A stretch of 64,000 bases of DNA from an uncultured Verrucomicrobiota bacterium (GCA_913047795.1 CAJWTS010000003.1:37903-101902); one strand, 5' to 3'; numbered from the stretch's first letter, positions 26,180-36,091 are shown. Notes: generated by a model from the sequence alone, not told the origin. A program made the numbers and translations.

Positions 26180-27240
26180 AACGGGTCGGCAAAACAATCG
26201 GCAATATCCTCAAATTCACGGTTGGTATCGGTATCATAGTCTTTCTGGCCTATAAGATGCGCGACATGGATTGGGCGGACATCCGGCAGGAAGTCGCCGG
26301 AAACTGGCCCTGGCTCGTCCTTGGCGTCGTACTCTTCGGAGTCTGCCTCATCTGTTGCATGTGGCGTTGGGCGGTGCTGGTCAAGGCGCAGGGCATCGCC
26401 ACGAAGTTCAATCGTATCTGCGGCGTCTTTTTCATCGGCCATTTCTTCAACTCATTCCTGATGGGCGCGACCGGGGGCGACCTTGTGAAGGCCGTCTACG
26501 TTTCGAAAGAGACGAGCGAGAAAAAAACCGAAGCTGTGGCCACGGTCTTCATTGACCGCTTTATGGGGTTGATCGTGCTCATGGTGCTTGCCGTAACCAT
26601 GATGTTAACCCGCATGGATATCTACTGGGATTACGTTGCGTTCGATAAGTTGGGAAATCCGCATCACCCCACGCGCGCGATCCTATGGTTCATGATTGCG
26701 CTCCTGACCGCGACACTCGGCGTCCTGGCCCTTGCGTTCGCGCAAAACATCTTCGAGCGCTGGAGCCTGCTACGCAAACTCGTGGAGAAACTCGCCGTTG
26801 TCGGTCGCGTATTGAATCGCGTCTACGATGCGTTCTATCTTTACCGTCGGCAACCCGGCGTCCTATTCAAAGCGCTTGGCCTTTCGCTACTCAACCATCT
26901 TGTTTTCATCGTCATGGTGGTATCGCTCGGACGCGGTCTCGGCATTGAGTTGAGCTACCTGACTTATATGGCGACGATTCCCGCGATCAACGTCCTGGGT
27001 TCGCTGCCCATTACGCCGGGCGGTCTCGGGATTCGCGAAGCGGCGTACGTGCTCGTGCTCGGCACGGTGGGCGTGGCCGGCGGAAAGGCCCTCACTCTTT
27101 CCCTGCTCTACTACGCCACAAACCTTTCGTGGAGCATCGTCGGCGCCTTCGTCTTCATGTTCTTCTCCTCGAAGTCGGGCCACTCGATGCGCGAGGAGAT
27201 GCGCGAACTTCGCGATTCCGATTCCGATTCCGACGCATAG
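26176..27240 (+). CDS. flippase-like membrane protein (LPG synthase TM / YbhN family)
   Basis: An integral membrane protein of about eight helices. The family motifs are present: the early GVCLICCMWRWAVLVKAQG helix, FFIGHFFNSFLMGATGGDLVKAVYVSKE (the conserved P/G-x-x-x-G-D-x-x-R/K element), and LGSLPITPGGLGIREAAYVLVL near residue 275. Such proteins are the membrane half of lysyl-phosphatidylglycerol synthases or stand-alone lipid/glycan transporters (AglD, YbhN). No aminoacyl-transferase domain is attached. The ATG at 26176 overlaps the isomerase stop; one 12 bp earlier is possible. The last 15 residues are an acidic Asp/Ser tail (DSDSDSDA). Confidence 0.87.
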   Translation: MKRVGKTIGNILKFTVGIGIIVFLAYKMRDMDWADIRQEVAGNWPWLVLGVVLFGVCLICCMWRWAVLVKAQGIATKFNRICGVFFIGHFFNSFLMGATGGDLVKAVYVSKETSEKKTEAVATVFIDRFMGLIVLMVLAVTMMLTRMDIYWDYVAFDKLGNPHHPTRAILWFMIALLTATLGVLALAFAQNIFERWSLLRKLVEKLAVVGRVLNRVYDAFYLYRRQPGVLFKALGLSLLNHLVFIVMVVSLGRGLGIELSYLTYMATIPAINVLGSLPITPGGLGIREAAYVLVLGTVGVAGGKALTLSLLYYATNLSWSIVGAFVFMFFSSKSGHSMREEMRELRDSDSDSDA

Positions 27241-27252
27241 CAGGTCGGAACA

Positions 27253-27275
27253 TTCGCGAAGCCCCTGCTCGCGAA
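27253..27275. repeat. 7-bp inverted repeat after the flippase-like gene
   Basis: TTCGCGA and TCGCGAA flank a nine-base loop in the 65-bp gap before the subtilase gene. No T-run follows, so it is at most a weak terminator or mRNA end. Confidence 0.3.
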
Positions 27276-27305
27276 ACGGCTGCGAAAGGAATACAATAGG
27301 CGCGC

Positions 27306-28826
27306 ATGCCTGACCTGCCGTCCAATTCGCTACCACATCATACAGCCTGGCTCATCCTTGTGCTGACGCTCGGCCTCGTCTCGCCCGCCGTGGCCGATGA
27401 AGAATTCACCTTCATGCTCCACGGAAATTTGCTGACCGTGCGCGCGAAGCGCACACCGCTCAGCAAGATCATGCGCGAATTCGTAGACTCCGGGGTACGT
27501 GCCAGGATCGATCCTGAAATCAACCCACCGATCACGGCGCGTTTCACGGATAAAGAACTGGGAACAGCGCTCCGCACCCTCCTGCGTTCCGTGAACTTTG
27601 AATTGCTCTGGGAAGTCGTTCACGGCCCGCTGGGACCCATCCGGCGACTCGCGGAAATCCAGGTCTACCGCCCGGGGAAGCGATCCTTGATCCGCGAGAT
27701 CGAACGCACCCGGGACACAAAGCAGGTCGGGTCCGAGACGCACGACCGAGTCTACTACGTCAAAGAAGAACTATTGTTACGCGTCAAGAAAGGCACCACG
27801 CCGGAACAGGTCAATGCACTGCTCAGAACCATCGGCGGAACCCTTGTCGAAAGCGTACCCGCCCTGGGCATATACCGCGTCCGGCTTGTTAAAGGCAGCG
27901 ACGCCATGGCCGTTCTCGAACAGCTCAAGGGCAACGACATTGTCGAACAGGGCGAGCCCAACTTCGTGCTGCGTGCTCCGGCACCCAACCTGCAGGACGT
28001 CGGTCAGCGCGCGGTCTTTCCCGACGACGTGCGGCCCATCAGTGAGCGTGGTACAGCGCCGGTCGCGGTACTGGACTCGGGCCTGGACCCCACGGCCGGT
28101 CTCAACGACGCCGTCGTTGCCAGCTACGACGCAACCCGATCCTCCACCAACCTCAGCGATTCACTGGGCCACGGAACGCAGATGGCCCTCATCGCTTCCG
28201 GCTATGTCGACCCCTTCGGCGGAACCCGTACCGTCGGCGAACAAGCCGTCCCGATTATCGCGATCCGCGCGTTCGACGACGATGGCAACACCACCAACTT
28301 CCAAATGTTCGAGAGCATCGAGTACGCGTTGGCGCAGGGTGCCAAGGTGCTGAATCTGAGCTGGAATTCTCCAAATGCGAGTGGTTTCATGGAAGAAGCG
28401 ATTCGCGCAGCCCAGGACAAGGGCATTATCGTGGTCGCCGCCGCAGGCAACGAACCGCTGGGCAGACCGGTCTACCCCGCCGCATTTCCCGGCGTTATCG
28501 CCGTTGCCGCAGCCGACCAGAACGGCAGAATATGGGAAAGCTCCAACTACGGCGACTTCGTGGATCTCACCGCACCCGGTTTTGCCGACCTGCCGGTCGG
28601 GCATGCGGGCGAACCCGGTCTCTACGCTGGAACATCCATCTCCAGCGCTTACGCGGCGAACATCATCGGCCAATACATCGCCCGGCACCCGGACACCAAG
28701 GCCGAGGACGTGGTGCAAGCGATCAATGCAGCATTGACGAAACACGGTGCCGCAGCGAGTACCGCTGAACACGGGGCCGGAATGCTCGACGATGCCGCAG
28801 TCGATCGATTGCTGGAAACGAAGTAG
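27306..28826 (+). CDS. S8 family serine peptidase (subtilase), exported
   Basis: Secreted subtilisin-type protease, 506 residues. A signal peptide (hydrophobic WLILVLTLGLVSPAVA) is followed by a secretin/TonB short-N-like region (LHGNLLTVRAKRTPLSKIMREFVDSGV), a propeptide-like fold with a coiled beta sheet, then the catalytic domain: Asp in VLDSGLD (about residue 257), His in LGHGTQM (about 289), the oxyanion Asn in AAAGNEP and Ser in GTSISSAYA (about 444). The triad is complete, so it should be active. ATG preceded by AAAGGA. It lies upstream of nfeD, another membrane protease, by about 130 bp. Confidence 0.92.
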   Translation: MPDLPSNSLPHHTAWLILVLTLGLVSPAVADEEFTFMLHGNLLTVRAKRTPLSKIMREFVDSGVRARIDPEINPPITARFTDKELGTALRTLLRSVNFELLWEVVHGPLGPIRRLAEIQVYRPGKRSLIREIERTRDTKQVGSETHDRVYYVKEELLLRVKKGTTPEQVNALLRTIGGTLVESVPALGIYRVRLVKGSDAMAVLEQLKGNDIVEQGEPNFVLRAPAPNLQDVGQRAVFPDDVRPISERGTAPVAVLDSGLDPTAGLNDAVVASYDATRSSTNLSDSLGHGTQMALIASGYVDPFGGTRTVGEQAVPIIAIRAFDDDGNTTNFQMFESIEYALAQGAKVLNLSWNSPNASGFMEEAIRAAQDKGIIVVAAAGNEPLGRPVYPAAFPGVIAVAAADQNGRIWESSNYGDFVDLTAPGFADLPVGHAGEPGLYAGTSISSAYAANIIGQYIARHPDTKAEDVVQAINAALTKHGAAASTAEHGAGMLDDAAVDRLLETK

Positions 28827-28956
28827 TCCGGACACGAATCCGAGTCCTCCGCGGGCACCACTAACCCACAACCTGCCTGACCCCCACGCTCCACCGCGCC
28901 GGGCAGGTTGGCCTTTTGAGAGGACAGAACGCCGGCTTCGTGGTAAAAGCAAGAAT

Positions 28957-30531
28957 ATGACTGACGTTTCCAATAGGAGTAGCCGCGGGCAGGCGCGAGG
29001 AATGATATGCGGGCCGACCCTGCTCCTGCTCGGATTCTGCGTGCTCGGAACCTATGTCTCCGCTCAATCGAATCAGTCAGCCGAATCCGCGAGCGAAACC
29101 GCTGCACACACGCCGGCGGCGGTTGCCGACACGATCCCGGATAGCGTTGAACTTACAGAAGCGCCTGTATCGTCTGCAGAGGCCGACACACCGGTCTTTG
29201 TTATTCCAATCCAGGGAATGATTGAGCGCGGCCTGGTCTACGTCATCCGTCGTGGCGTCGCGCAGGCGGAAGAATCCAACGCCGCGGCGATCATCATCGA
29301 CATGAATACACCTGGTGGTCGCGTCGACTCCGCCGAAAACATCATCAACATGCTCGGTCGAACAAAGGTTCCGACGTATACACTCGTCAATCCGAACGCT
29401 ATTTCCGCGGGCGCGTTGATCTCAATGTCCACACGCCATATCTACATGACCCCTGGCAGTCGCATCGGCGACGCGATGCCGATCATGATGTCGCCCGGCG
29501 GCGGCGCACAGGAGATGTCCGAGGCGCACGAGGAGAAAGCGGTGTCCTACGTGGCCAGCCTGATCCGATCGGTCGCACAGGAAAACGGACACGATCCTCA
29601 ACTCGCGGAATGCATGGTCCGGCGCAAGATCGAGTACAAGATCGGCGAGGAAATCATCTGTAAGGAAGGCGAGATCCTGACACTGACCAACCTCGAGGCC
29701 GTGCGCATGGTCGGCGAAGGCGATGAGCAGCGTCGCCTCCTTGCGGCAGGCACGGTTGAGAACATGGGCGAACTGCTTAAAGAGATCGGCCTGGCGGGGG
29801 CGCGTATCGTAACGGTGGAGGCCACCAGCGCCGAATCGATCGCGCGCTATATCGAGCAGTTCTCGTTCCTCTTTCTCGCCGGCGGCCTGCTTGGACTGTA
29901 TATCGAATTTAAGACGCCCGGGTTCGGCCTTCCCGGTGGACTGGGTTTGCTTCTGCTTGCGTTCTGGTTCTGGGGTCACAACATCGCCGGACTCGCCGGG
30001 GCGGGAGAAGCTGTATTGTTTCTGGCGGGCGTCATTCTACTTGGCGTCGAACTCTTCCTGCTACCCGGATTCGGCATTGCCGGGCTGGCCGGTATCTCCT
30101 GCGTGCTCGTCGCATTGTTGATGGCCATGGTGCCACATGTGCCCACCGACTCCTGGTGGGATCCCGGCCTGCCGTCGGCGATCGCCTTCAAGACACCCCT
30201 GATCCACCTGGCCGGCGCCTTGATCATCACGGGGGTGCTGGGCATTCTTCTCGCCCGCTACCTTCCGAAAACAAGTGCGTTTCGGTATCTCGCTCTCGAG
30301 ACGGCGACCGATGCGGCCAGCGGTTACACGTCATCCGATGACACAACCGACCTCGTGGGCCGCGAGGGGATTTCCCTCACGGCCCTACACCCCTCGGGCA
30401 CCGGACGATTTGACAACCAACGGCTGAGCGTCGTCTCGCGCGGTGACTTTATCGACGCGGACACGCCAATAAGAATTGCCGAGTCGCACGGCAGTCGTAT
30501 AATCGTCGAAGCGATTCAGGACGTCTCTTGA
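28957..30531 (+). CDS. NfeD long form: ClpP-class membrane serine protease
   Basis: Signal peptide, then a ClpP-fold protease (about residues 60-240; FVIPIQGMI, IIIDMNTPGGRV, and the nucleophile Ser in NAISAGALIS), then five or so membrane helices, and an OB-fold NfeD domain at the end (LVGREGISLTALHPSGTGRF to the C-terminus). In Pyrococcus the homologous protease cleaves stomatin-type proteins; here a short nfeD and floA follow, the expected partners. The ATG at 28957 is preferred: an upstream in-frame ATG at 28747 would place 70 low-complexity residues before the signal peptide and overlap the subtilase gene. Confidence 0.9.
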   Translation: MTDVSNRSSRGQARGMICGPTLLLLGFCVLGTYVSAQSNQSAESASETAAHTPAAVADTIPDSVELTEAPVSSAEADTPVFVIPIQGMIERGLVYVIRRGVAQAEESNAAAIIIDMNTPGGRVDSAENIINMLGRTKVPTYTLVNPNAISAGALISMSTRHIYMTPGSRIGDAMPIMMSPGGGAQEMSEAHEEKAVSYVASLIRSVAQENGHDPQLAECMVRRKIEYKIGEEIICKEGEILTLTNLEAVRMVGEGDEQRRLLAAGTVENMGELLKEIGLAGARIVTVEATSAESIARYIEQFSFLFLAGGLLGLYIEFKTPGFGLPGGLGLLLLAFWFWGHNIAGLAGAGEAVLFLAGVILLGVELFLLPGFGIAGLAGISCVLVALLMAMVPHVPTDSWWDPGLPSAIAFKTPLIHLAGALIITGVLGILLARYLPKTSAFRYLALETATDAASGYTSSDDTTDLVGREGISLTALHPSGTGRFDNQRLSVVSRGDFIDADTPIRIAESHGSRIIVEAIQDVS

Positions 30532-30558
30532 AATGATATACAACCGGATGCTTGTGCT

Positions 30559-31029
30559 GTGACGGAACTCTTTTTCATTACGTTGATCGCCGGCCTGATT
30601 CTGTTTGGCGGCGAGATTTTCGTGCCCGGTGGCATACTCGGCATATTGGGCGGCTGTTCGCTTGTCGCGGCGATGATCATCGCGATCCAGGCATTCGACA
30701 CATGGGGCCCCTACATTGCGTTGGGCATCTTTTTTCTCGCTGCCGTCTCTGTTGTGGCATGGATCAAGTTTTTTCCTCGTTCAAGCCTCGGACGCAAGAT
30801 GACACTCTCGACGGACGGCACGGACTTTGACAGTACCCAGTCCGGTCTCGACGGCCTTGCAGGCAAGCGTGGACTGACCAGCGTGGCCTGCCGGCCGGCA
30901 GGCTTTGCCGTCATCGAGGGGCAACGAATCGACGTGGTAACCGAGGGCGGCATGATCGCCGCCGACACGGAAATCGAAGTCGTTGAAACCGAAGGGAACC
31001 GCGTCGTCGTGCGCCGGGTTCAGACATAA
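30559..31029 (+). CDS. NfeD short form (membrane helices plus OB fold)
   Basis: A 156-residue protein with two or three N-terminal membrane helices ([29 protein letters not shown] and a second pair near residues 35-70) and a C-terminal OB fold ([32 protein letters not shown]). It lacks the protease domain. In Bacillus the short YqeZ/YuaF-type NfeD works with flotillins in membrane microdomains. GTG start 27 bp after the long nfeD; floA follows 35 bp later. Confidence 0.88.
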   Translation: MTELFFITLIAGLILFGGEIFVPGGILGILGGCSLVAAMIIAIQAFDTWGPYIALGIFFLAAVSVVAWIKFFPRSSLGRKMTLSTDGTDFDSTQSGLDGLAGKRGLTSVACRPAGFAVIEGQRIDVVTEGGMIAADTEIEVVETEGNRVVVRRVQT

Positions 31030-31064
31030 CGGATCAGGAATCAGAAACTAAACAAGGAGTCATC

Positions 31065-32090
31065 ATGGACGGAGCAATCGTCGTTCTCATTGCAATTGGT
31101 GCGATCATCATTCTGGTCATCGCCGGTATATTCTTCTATTTCCTCGGGGTCTGGATTCGGGCACTGATGTCCGGTGCGAGGGTTACGATCGCGTCGCTGA
31201 TCGGGATGAAACTCAGACGTGTCCCGCCGACCCTGGTGGTAGATGCGCGTATTCGCTTGGTCAAGGCGGGCCTTGCACTCGATACGGATTCCATCGAGGC
31301 GCATTACCTGGCGGGCGGCGACGTCATCAACGTGGTCAACGCATTGATTGCCGCTGACAAGGCGAGAATAGAACTCGGTTTTCAGCAGGCAGCGGCAATC
31401 GACCTGGCCGGACGTGATGTGCTCGAGGCCGTGCGCACGAGTGTCAATCCGCGCGTGATCGATTGCCCCGCCCCGGGCCAGGGCACCGGCGGCATGCTCG
31501 ACGCCGTGGCTAAGGACGGCATCCGCCTGCTGATCAAAGCGCGCGTAACAGTGCGCGCGAACCTGAATCGCCTGGTTGGCGGTGCCGGCGAGGATACGAT
31601 CATCGCCCGTGTCGGTCAGGGCATCGTAAGCGCCATCGGTTCGTCGAGCAGCTACAAAAACGTTCTCGAGAATCCGGACCAGATCAGCCGACGCGTATTG
31701 GAAAGCGGGCTCGACGCGCAGACCGGTTTCGAGATCGTTTCGATCGATATCGCCGACGTCAGTATCGCCGGTGTTTCACAGGTCTCCAACGTCGGCGCCG
31801 TTCTCGAAACCGAGCGTGCCGAGGCGGACAAACTTATGCGCCAAGCCGAGGCCGAAGGTCGTCGCGCGATGGCCGTCGCACGGGAACAGGAGATGCAGGC
31901 TCGCGTGCAGGAGATGCGTGCCCGTGTCGTGGAAGCGGAATCGGAAGTACCGCGCGCCATGGCACAGGCCTTTCGCGAAGGACAGCTCGGCATCATGGAC
32001 TACTACAAGTTCCAGAATATCGAAGCGGACACATCCATGCGCAAGACGATCGCCGGCGATAAGGACGGAGACACAGATCTGACGAGCTAA
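31065..32090 (+). CDS. floA: flotillin-like protein FloA
   Basis: Membrane-microdomain scaffold. One N-terminal hydrophobic hairpin ([26 protein letters not shown]), then an SPFH/PHB domain (about residues 45-230) and an Ala/Glu-rich coiled coil (about 235-305) typical of the FloA/UPF0365 group; the signature [13 protein letters not shown] and FGAD-like [13 protein letters not shown] regions match closely. Length of 341 residues is standard. The ribosome site AAGGAG precedes the ATG by seven bases. Co-transcribed with two nfeD genes. Confidence 0.95.
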   Translation: MDGAIVVLIAIGAIIILVIAGIFFYFLGVWIRALMSGARVTIASLIGMKLRRVPPTLVVDARIRLVKAGLALDTDSIEAHYLAGGDVINVVNALIAADKARIELGFQQAAAIDLAGRDVLEAVRTSVNPRVIDCPAPGQGTGGMLDAVAKDGIRLLIKARVTVRANLNRLVGGAGEDTIIARVGQGIVSAIGSSSSYKNVLENPDQISRRVLESGLDAQTGFEIVSIDIADVSIAGVSQVSNVGAVLETERAEADKLMRQAEAEGRRAMAVAREQEMQARVQEMRARVVEAESEVPRAMAQAFREGQLGIMDYYKFQNIEADTSMRKTIAGDKDGDTDLTS

Positions 32091-32135
32091 GCCCATCACG
32101 CCATGGACGGACCGTGGCCTTAACGGCTGAATGAA

Positions 32136-32753
32136 ATGTTGAGCAAGCTTCATATGGTGCGGGCCGACATCGGCGAGACCCTCGTCCCGATCATCGCCGT
32201 CATCGTCTGGATCGTCAGTTCGATCGCGAGAGCCGGTAAGAAAGGGAAGCCGACACAACGCGAGAGGCATACGCCGATGCCCTCGCGTCCCGCGAGCGGG
32301 GAACCGCAGGAACAGTTGCGCGACTTTCTTGAACAACTGTCCGGCCAATCCACTACGCCAGCGGAACCCCCGCCAGCGTACGAGAACCCGCCCGATCCGT
32401 CGGCACCCCCGGTACCGGCCTCGCGGCCCAGCGTTCGCGACGCGCCGCCGGTCCAGCGACAGACACAACGTGTGCCGACGGCTCAACCCGTGACACTCCC
32501 GCCACTTGCCCCCGTCGATCAAACCGAACATGGGGATCGCTCATGTTCGGTCGATGAGGCCCGCTCGCGGATCACGCGGCTACGCGGAGCGAAGTCGCCT
32601 TCGTACGAGGTCGTCGGGACCCTGCGGCGACGATCTTCCCGCGCAGCCAAACGACTCATAGGAGACCTGGCCCATCCGGACACCGCCCGCAAGGCGATTC
32701 TTCTACGCGAGATCCTGGGACCGCCGTTGGGGCTGCAAGATCGCCGTATTTAG
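32136..32753 (+). CDS. hypothetical membrane-anchored Pro-rich protein downstream of floA
   Basis: Unrecognised, 205 residues. One N-terminal membrane helix (ETLVPIIAVIVWIVSSIARAGKKG), then a long disordered Pro/Gln-rich middle (about residues 40-130), then a basic helical end with AILLREILGPPLGL. That end resembles the C-terminal stub often encoded after nfeD/floA operons in PVC bacteria, so a link to the microdomain is plausible but unproven. Starts 45 bp after floA; ATG at 32136 or at 32154. Confidence 0.6.
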   Translation: MLSKLHMVRADIGETLVPIIAVIVWIVSSIARAGKKGKPTQRERHTPMPSRPASGEPQEQLRDFLEQLSGQSTTPAEPPPAYENPPDPSAPPVPASRPSVRDAPPVQRQTQRVPTAQPVTLPPLAPVDQTEHGDRSCSVDEARSRITRLRGAKSPSYEVVGTLRRRSSRAAKRLIGDLAHPDTARKAILLREILGPPLGLQDRRI

Positions 32754-32822
32754 ACCGAATCCCTATGCCGCCGATCTTTTTCATCCTTGCGTCGCCGGCG
32801 CATGGATCGCGGAAGGCACTTC

Positions 32823-33647
32823 ATGCGTAAACGTTATTCAGACAAACGTGTGCTTGTCACGGGTGCCGGAACCGGCATCGGTCGCGGTGTTGCGAACGAA
32901 TTTGCGGCCGAAGGTGCACGCGTCGTCCTACACTACTCACATAGCGCCGACGGTGCACAGGCTGCGGTCGAGAAGATCCATGCCGACGGTGGACAGGCGA
33001 CGGCCTTGCAGGCGGATTTTGATTCCCTTGACGATGTCGCGCGACTGGCCGACGAGGCGATCGATTTTCTCGGCGGACTCGACGTCTTGATCAACAATGC
33101 GGGGATCACGACGAATGCGCCGTTCGAAGAAATTACGCCCGAACAGTTCGATCTGCTCTATCATGTCAATGTGCGCGCGGCGATGTTCCTGGCGCAGCAT
33201 TGTCTGCCGGCCCTGGAGGAAAATCGGCCGAGCGCGATCGTCAACCTGACCTCTGTGCATGCCTACCACGGCATGACCGAGCACTCGATCTATGCCGGCA
33301 CCAAGGGTGCGATCGTGGCCTATACGCGCGAACTCTCGATCGAACTCATTCAGAAAGGCGTGCGCGTGAATGCCATCGCGCCCGGTTGGATCGCTGTTGA
33401 GAACCACTTTAAGGTCCTGGGAGATCTCGACCTCGAGAAAGCCGCCTACGATATCCCTGCCGGTTTCGTTGGCGAACCCAAAGACGTCGGGCGCCTTGCC
33501 ATCTTTCTAGCATCCGACGAGGCGCGATATATCGTGGGCCAGACCATCGTGATCGACGGCGGGCACATGAGCGTGATGGCAAACACGGGCGACTTCCACG
33601 CGCGACGCGACGCGGTTTTCGGCAAGGGCTACGTACCGGGGGTATAG
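32823..33647 (+). CDS. SDR family oxidoreductase
   Basis: Classical short-chain dehydrogenase, 274 residues, NAD(P)-dependent. Cofactor motif TGAGTGIGRG near the N-terminus, NNAG at about residue 90, catalytic Ser in LTSVHA, and YAGTK (Tyr/Lys pair), then PGW and the C-terminal VIDGGH. Relatives reduce 3-oxoacyl chains, sugars or sugar acids (glucose 1-dehydrogenase type). The ATG at 32823 has GGAAGG six bases upstream; the 12 residues before it are not conserved. The lactonase gene begins 2 bp after its stop, so sugar oxidation then lactone opening is a reasonable pairing. Confidence 0.9.
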   Translation: MRKRYSDKRVLVTGAGTGIGRGVANEFAAEGARVVLHYSHSADGAQAAVEKIHADGGQATALQADFDSLDDVARLADEAIDFLGGLDVLINNAGITTNAPFEEITPEQFDLLYHVNVRAAMFLAQHCLPALEENRPSAIVNLTSVHAYHGMTEHSIYAGTKGAIVAYTRELSIELIQKGVRVNAIAPGWIAVENHFKVLGDLDLEKAAYDIPAGFVGEPKDVGRLAIFLASDEARYIVGQTIVIDGGHMSVMANTGDFHARRDAVFGKGYVPGV

Positions 33648-33649
33648 GC

Positions 33650-34732
33650 ATGCTGGTCTACATCGGCAGTTACACGCGTGGCAATGACCCTGGCGTCCCG
33701 GGCATCTACCAACTGAGTCTGGATACGGTCAGCGGCGAGCTGACCCTACTCAGCACCTGCGGCGGCCAACAGAATCCGTCGTTCCTCGCCATCGATCCTG
33801 CCGCAGAACACTTGTACTCCGTCAGTGAAGTCGGAGGGGAAGATGGCGGCGGGCATGTGGCCGCCTATGCGATCGACCAGAAGGACGGCGGGCTCATCCT
33901 GCTGAACCAGCAACCCGTGCGCGGCACGTCGCCCTGCCATCTCTGTGTCGACCAGACCGATCGCTGCCTGATCGCCGTCAGTTATTCGAGCGCGACGATC
34001 GCCGCCTTTCCTATCGATGACGACGGCCGGCTGCAGCCCCGTAGCGATTGGATTCAACACGTCGGCTCCAGCATCAATCGCGATCGTCAGGAAGCTGCGC
34101 ACACGCATTCCGTGAACATCGACCCCAATAATCGTTTTGCGTTTGTCGCCGACCTTGGGACCGACCAGGTCTTTTCATACGAACTCGACGTCGCAAACGC
34201 AAAATTGCGTCCGAACCCGAATCAACCCGTGCTCGACGTGACACCCGGTGCCGGACCACGGCATTTCTGCTTTCATCCGGGTGGCGACCACGCCTATCTG
34301 ATCAACGAACTCGACTCGACAATCCAGGCCTACGTATACGATGACCGTGCCGGTACCCTCGAACTCCTGCAAACCGTCCCTACATTACCAGTCGACTTCA
34401 AAGGGGAATCCACCTGTGCGGAAGTCCGTGTGCATCCGACCGGCCGCTTTCTATACGGGTCAAATCGCGGACACGACAGCCTCGCGATCTATTCAATCGA
34501 CGAGAACGACGGAACACTTACCGCCCGTGGCCAGCAAGCGACGGGCGGCAAAACGCCGCGGAATTTCAACATTGATCCCTCCGGACAATGGCTGATCGCG
34601 GCTAACCAGGACACCAACAACCTGGTCGTCTTCCGGATCGATCTATCAAGCGGCGAACTGCAGGCCACGGGGCACGAAGTCGAGATCAATGCCCCGGTCT
34701 GCGTTCTATTCAACGAGCGAAGCATACCGTGA
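33650..34732 (+). CDS. lactonase family protein (6-phosphogluconolactonase-like beta propeller)
   Basis: Seven-bladed propeller of the YbhE/Pgl type, 360 residues. Blade repeats such as PSFLAIDPAAEHLYSVSE, SVNIDPNNRFAFVADLG, HFCFHPGGDHAYLINE and EVRVHPTGRFLYGSNRG follow the usual pattern, including the His/Arg of the PRHF active-site segment. Family members hydrolyse 6-phosphogluconolactone or other sugar lactones. With the SDR gene directly upstream, a short sugar-oxidation unit is likely. ATG start overlaps no ribosome site of its own; translation is probably coupled. Confidence 0.9.
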   Translation: MLVYIGSYTRGNDPGVPGIYQLSLDTVSGELTLLSTCGGQQNPSFLAIDPAAEHLYSVSEVGGEDGGGHVAAYAIDQKDGGLILLNQQPVRGTSPCHLCVDQTDRCLIAVSYSSATIAAFPIDDDGRLQPRSDWIQHVGSSINRDRQEAAHTHSVNIDPNNRFAFVADLGTDQVFSYELDVANAKLRPNPNQPVLDVTPGAGPRHFCFHPGGDHAYLINELDSTIQAYVYDDRAGTLELLQTVPTLPVDFKGESTCAEVRVHPTGRFLYGSNRGHDSLAIYSIDENDGTLTARGQQATGGKTPRNFNIDPSGQWLIAANQDTNNLVVFRIDLSSGELQATGHEVEINAPVCVLFNERSIP

Positions 34733-34782
34733 ATTGGCGTTGCGAGGAAAAGCCCCTGATTGACGGCGCGATACGGCCGCAC

Positions 34783-34799
34783 AGCAGACCACGCATGCA
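34783..34799 (+). repeat. 17-bp intergenic repeat, copy 2
   Basis: Exact second copy of AGCAGACCACGCATGCA (first copy 21112-21128), in the 113-bp gap before mutY. Confidence 0.35.
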
Positions 34800-34845
34800 G
34801 AATTCAGCTAAGGTCCACCGACCTCGATCCGGCTAATATTCCGAT

Positions 34846-35976
34846 ATGCCCTCTCGAGCCGAACCGTGGCCACGCCGCCTGTTGCGCTGGTATGATCGCA
34901 ATGCCCGCCATTTACCCTGGCGCGAAAACCCCACTCCCTACCGCGTCTGGATCAGCGAAATGATGTTACAGCAGACAAAGGTCGAAACGGTTGTCCCCTA
35001 TTTCCGCCGCTTCGTCCGCACGTTTCCGAGCGTTCGTATGCTGGCTGCCGCGAATCTCGCCGCCGTACTGAAGCAATGGGAAGGCCTGGGCTACTATTCC
35101 CGCGCGCGCAACCTTCACATGGCTGCCGGCATCATCTGCAAGGAACACGGCGCAAGACTACCGCGTACCTATGATGAGCTCTTGAAACTGCCCGGGATCG
35201 GACCTTATTGCGCGGCCGCGATAGCGAGCATTGCTTTCGGCGAGCGCGTACCGGTTGTGGACGGGAACGTTCTCAGGGTTTTTAGCCGACTCTGGATGAT
35301 TAACGAAGACGTGAAAAAGACACGCACGCGCCAAGCCCTGTTTTCACGCCTGCAGCCTTACGTCCCGGGCCGGCGCGCCGGCGATTTCAACCAGGCCATG
35401 ATGGAACTCGGAGCGCGCGTATGTACCCCTCGCAATCCCCAATGCGGCCGTTGCCCCCTGCGCACGACTTGCGCCGCCCACGCGGCGAACCGTATCGCCG
35501 CCTACCCGGTCCGGTCACCGACCACTAGGCTCCCGCATCGCCACGTTGATGTCGGAGTCGTCCGACGCAACGGACGCATCTTGATTACGCAACGCCCCGT
35601 GAACCGCATGCTGGGTGGACTCTGGGTGCTTCCCGGCGGCCCACGCGCTAATGGTGAGCGCGGGTCCACCTCGGTTGCACGCTGCATTCGAGAAAAAACG
35701 GGACTCGACGTGAGGCCCGGTCCGATCGTCGCAACCGTGCAACATACGTACAGTCATTTCTCGATTACGATGACGGCGTTCGAGTGTACCGATCCGACGG
35801 GATGCCTGCCCCGCAAACATAAAAATTCCGCCAAGTGGGTTTGGCCACGCGCCCTGGACAGCTATCCCATGCCCACCGCCACGCGCCGTGCGATCAGCCG
35901 ATGGCTGGAAGACAATGATGGAACAACCCGTAAGCACACCGTCCCGAAATCAAGTGCGAACCGACGCAAATCGTGA
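34846..35976 (+). CDS. mutY: A/G-specific adenine glycosylase MutY
   Basis: Removes adenine mispaired with 8-oxoguanine. The helix-hairpin-helix glycosylase core has the catalytic Glu in WISEMMLQQTKV, LPGIGPY and the catalytic Asp in PVVDGNV; the [4Fe-4S] loop is C-x6-C-x2-C-x5-C (from about residue 192). The C-terminal 150 residues form the NUDIX-like domain that reads 8-oxoG (RNGRILITQRPVNRMLGGLWVLPGG). Length 376 is normal. ATG has no clear ribosome site. Confidence 0.95.
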   Translation: MPSRAEPWPRRLLRWYDRNARHLPWRENPTPYRVWISEMMLQQTKVETVVPYFRRFVRTFPSVRMLAAANLAAVLKQWEGLGYYSRARNLHMAAGIICKEHGARLPRTYDELLKLPGIGPYCAAAIASIAFGERVPVVDGNVLRVFSRLWMINEDVKKTRTRQALFSRLQPYVPGRRAGDFNQAMMELGARVCTPRNPQCGRCPLRTTCAAHAANRIAAYPVRSPTTRLPHRHVDVGVVRRNGRILITQRPVNRMLGGLWVLPGGPRANGERGSTSVARCIREKTGLDVRPGPIVATVQHTYSHFSITMTAFECTDPTGCLPRKHKNSAKWVWPRALDSYPMPTATRRAISRWLEDNDGTTRKHTVPKSSANRRKS

Positions 35977-36091
35977 TACAAGAATTCTCGCGCATCTGGG
36001 CACAGTTTCGATCGGCGGCATACGCTATGTTCACAAAATCGACAGAAGTCTTTTCGATAAAACTCGGCAAACCGAACTCATCCCGCCTCCA

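Noticed and set aside
28747..28956. Longer start for the long nfeD gene
   Set aside because: The extra 70 residues overlap the subtilase gene, are low-complexity and would hide the signal peptide.
35888..36091. Longer start for the binding lipoprotein
   Set aside because: Overlaps mutY and would bury the lipobox signal.
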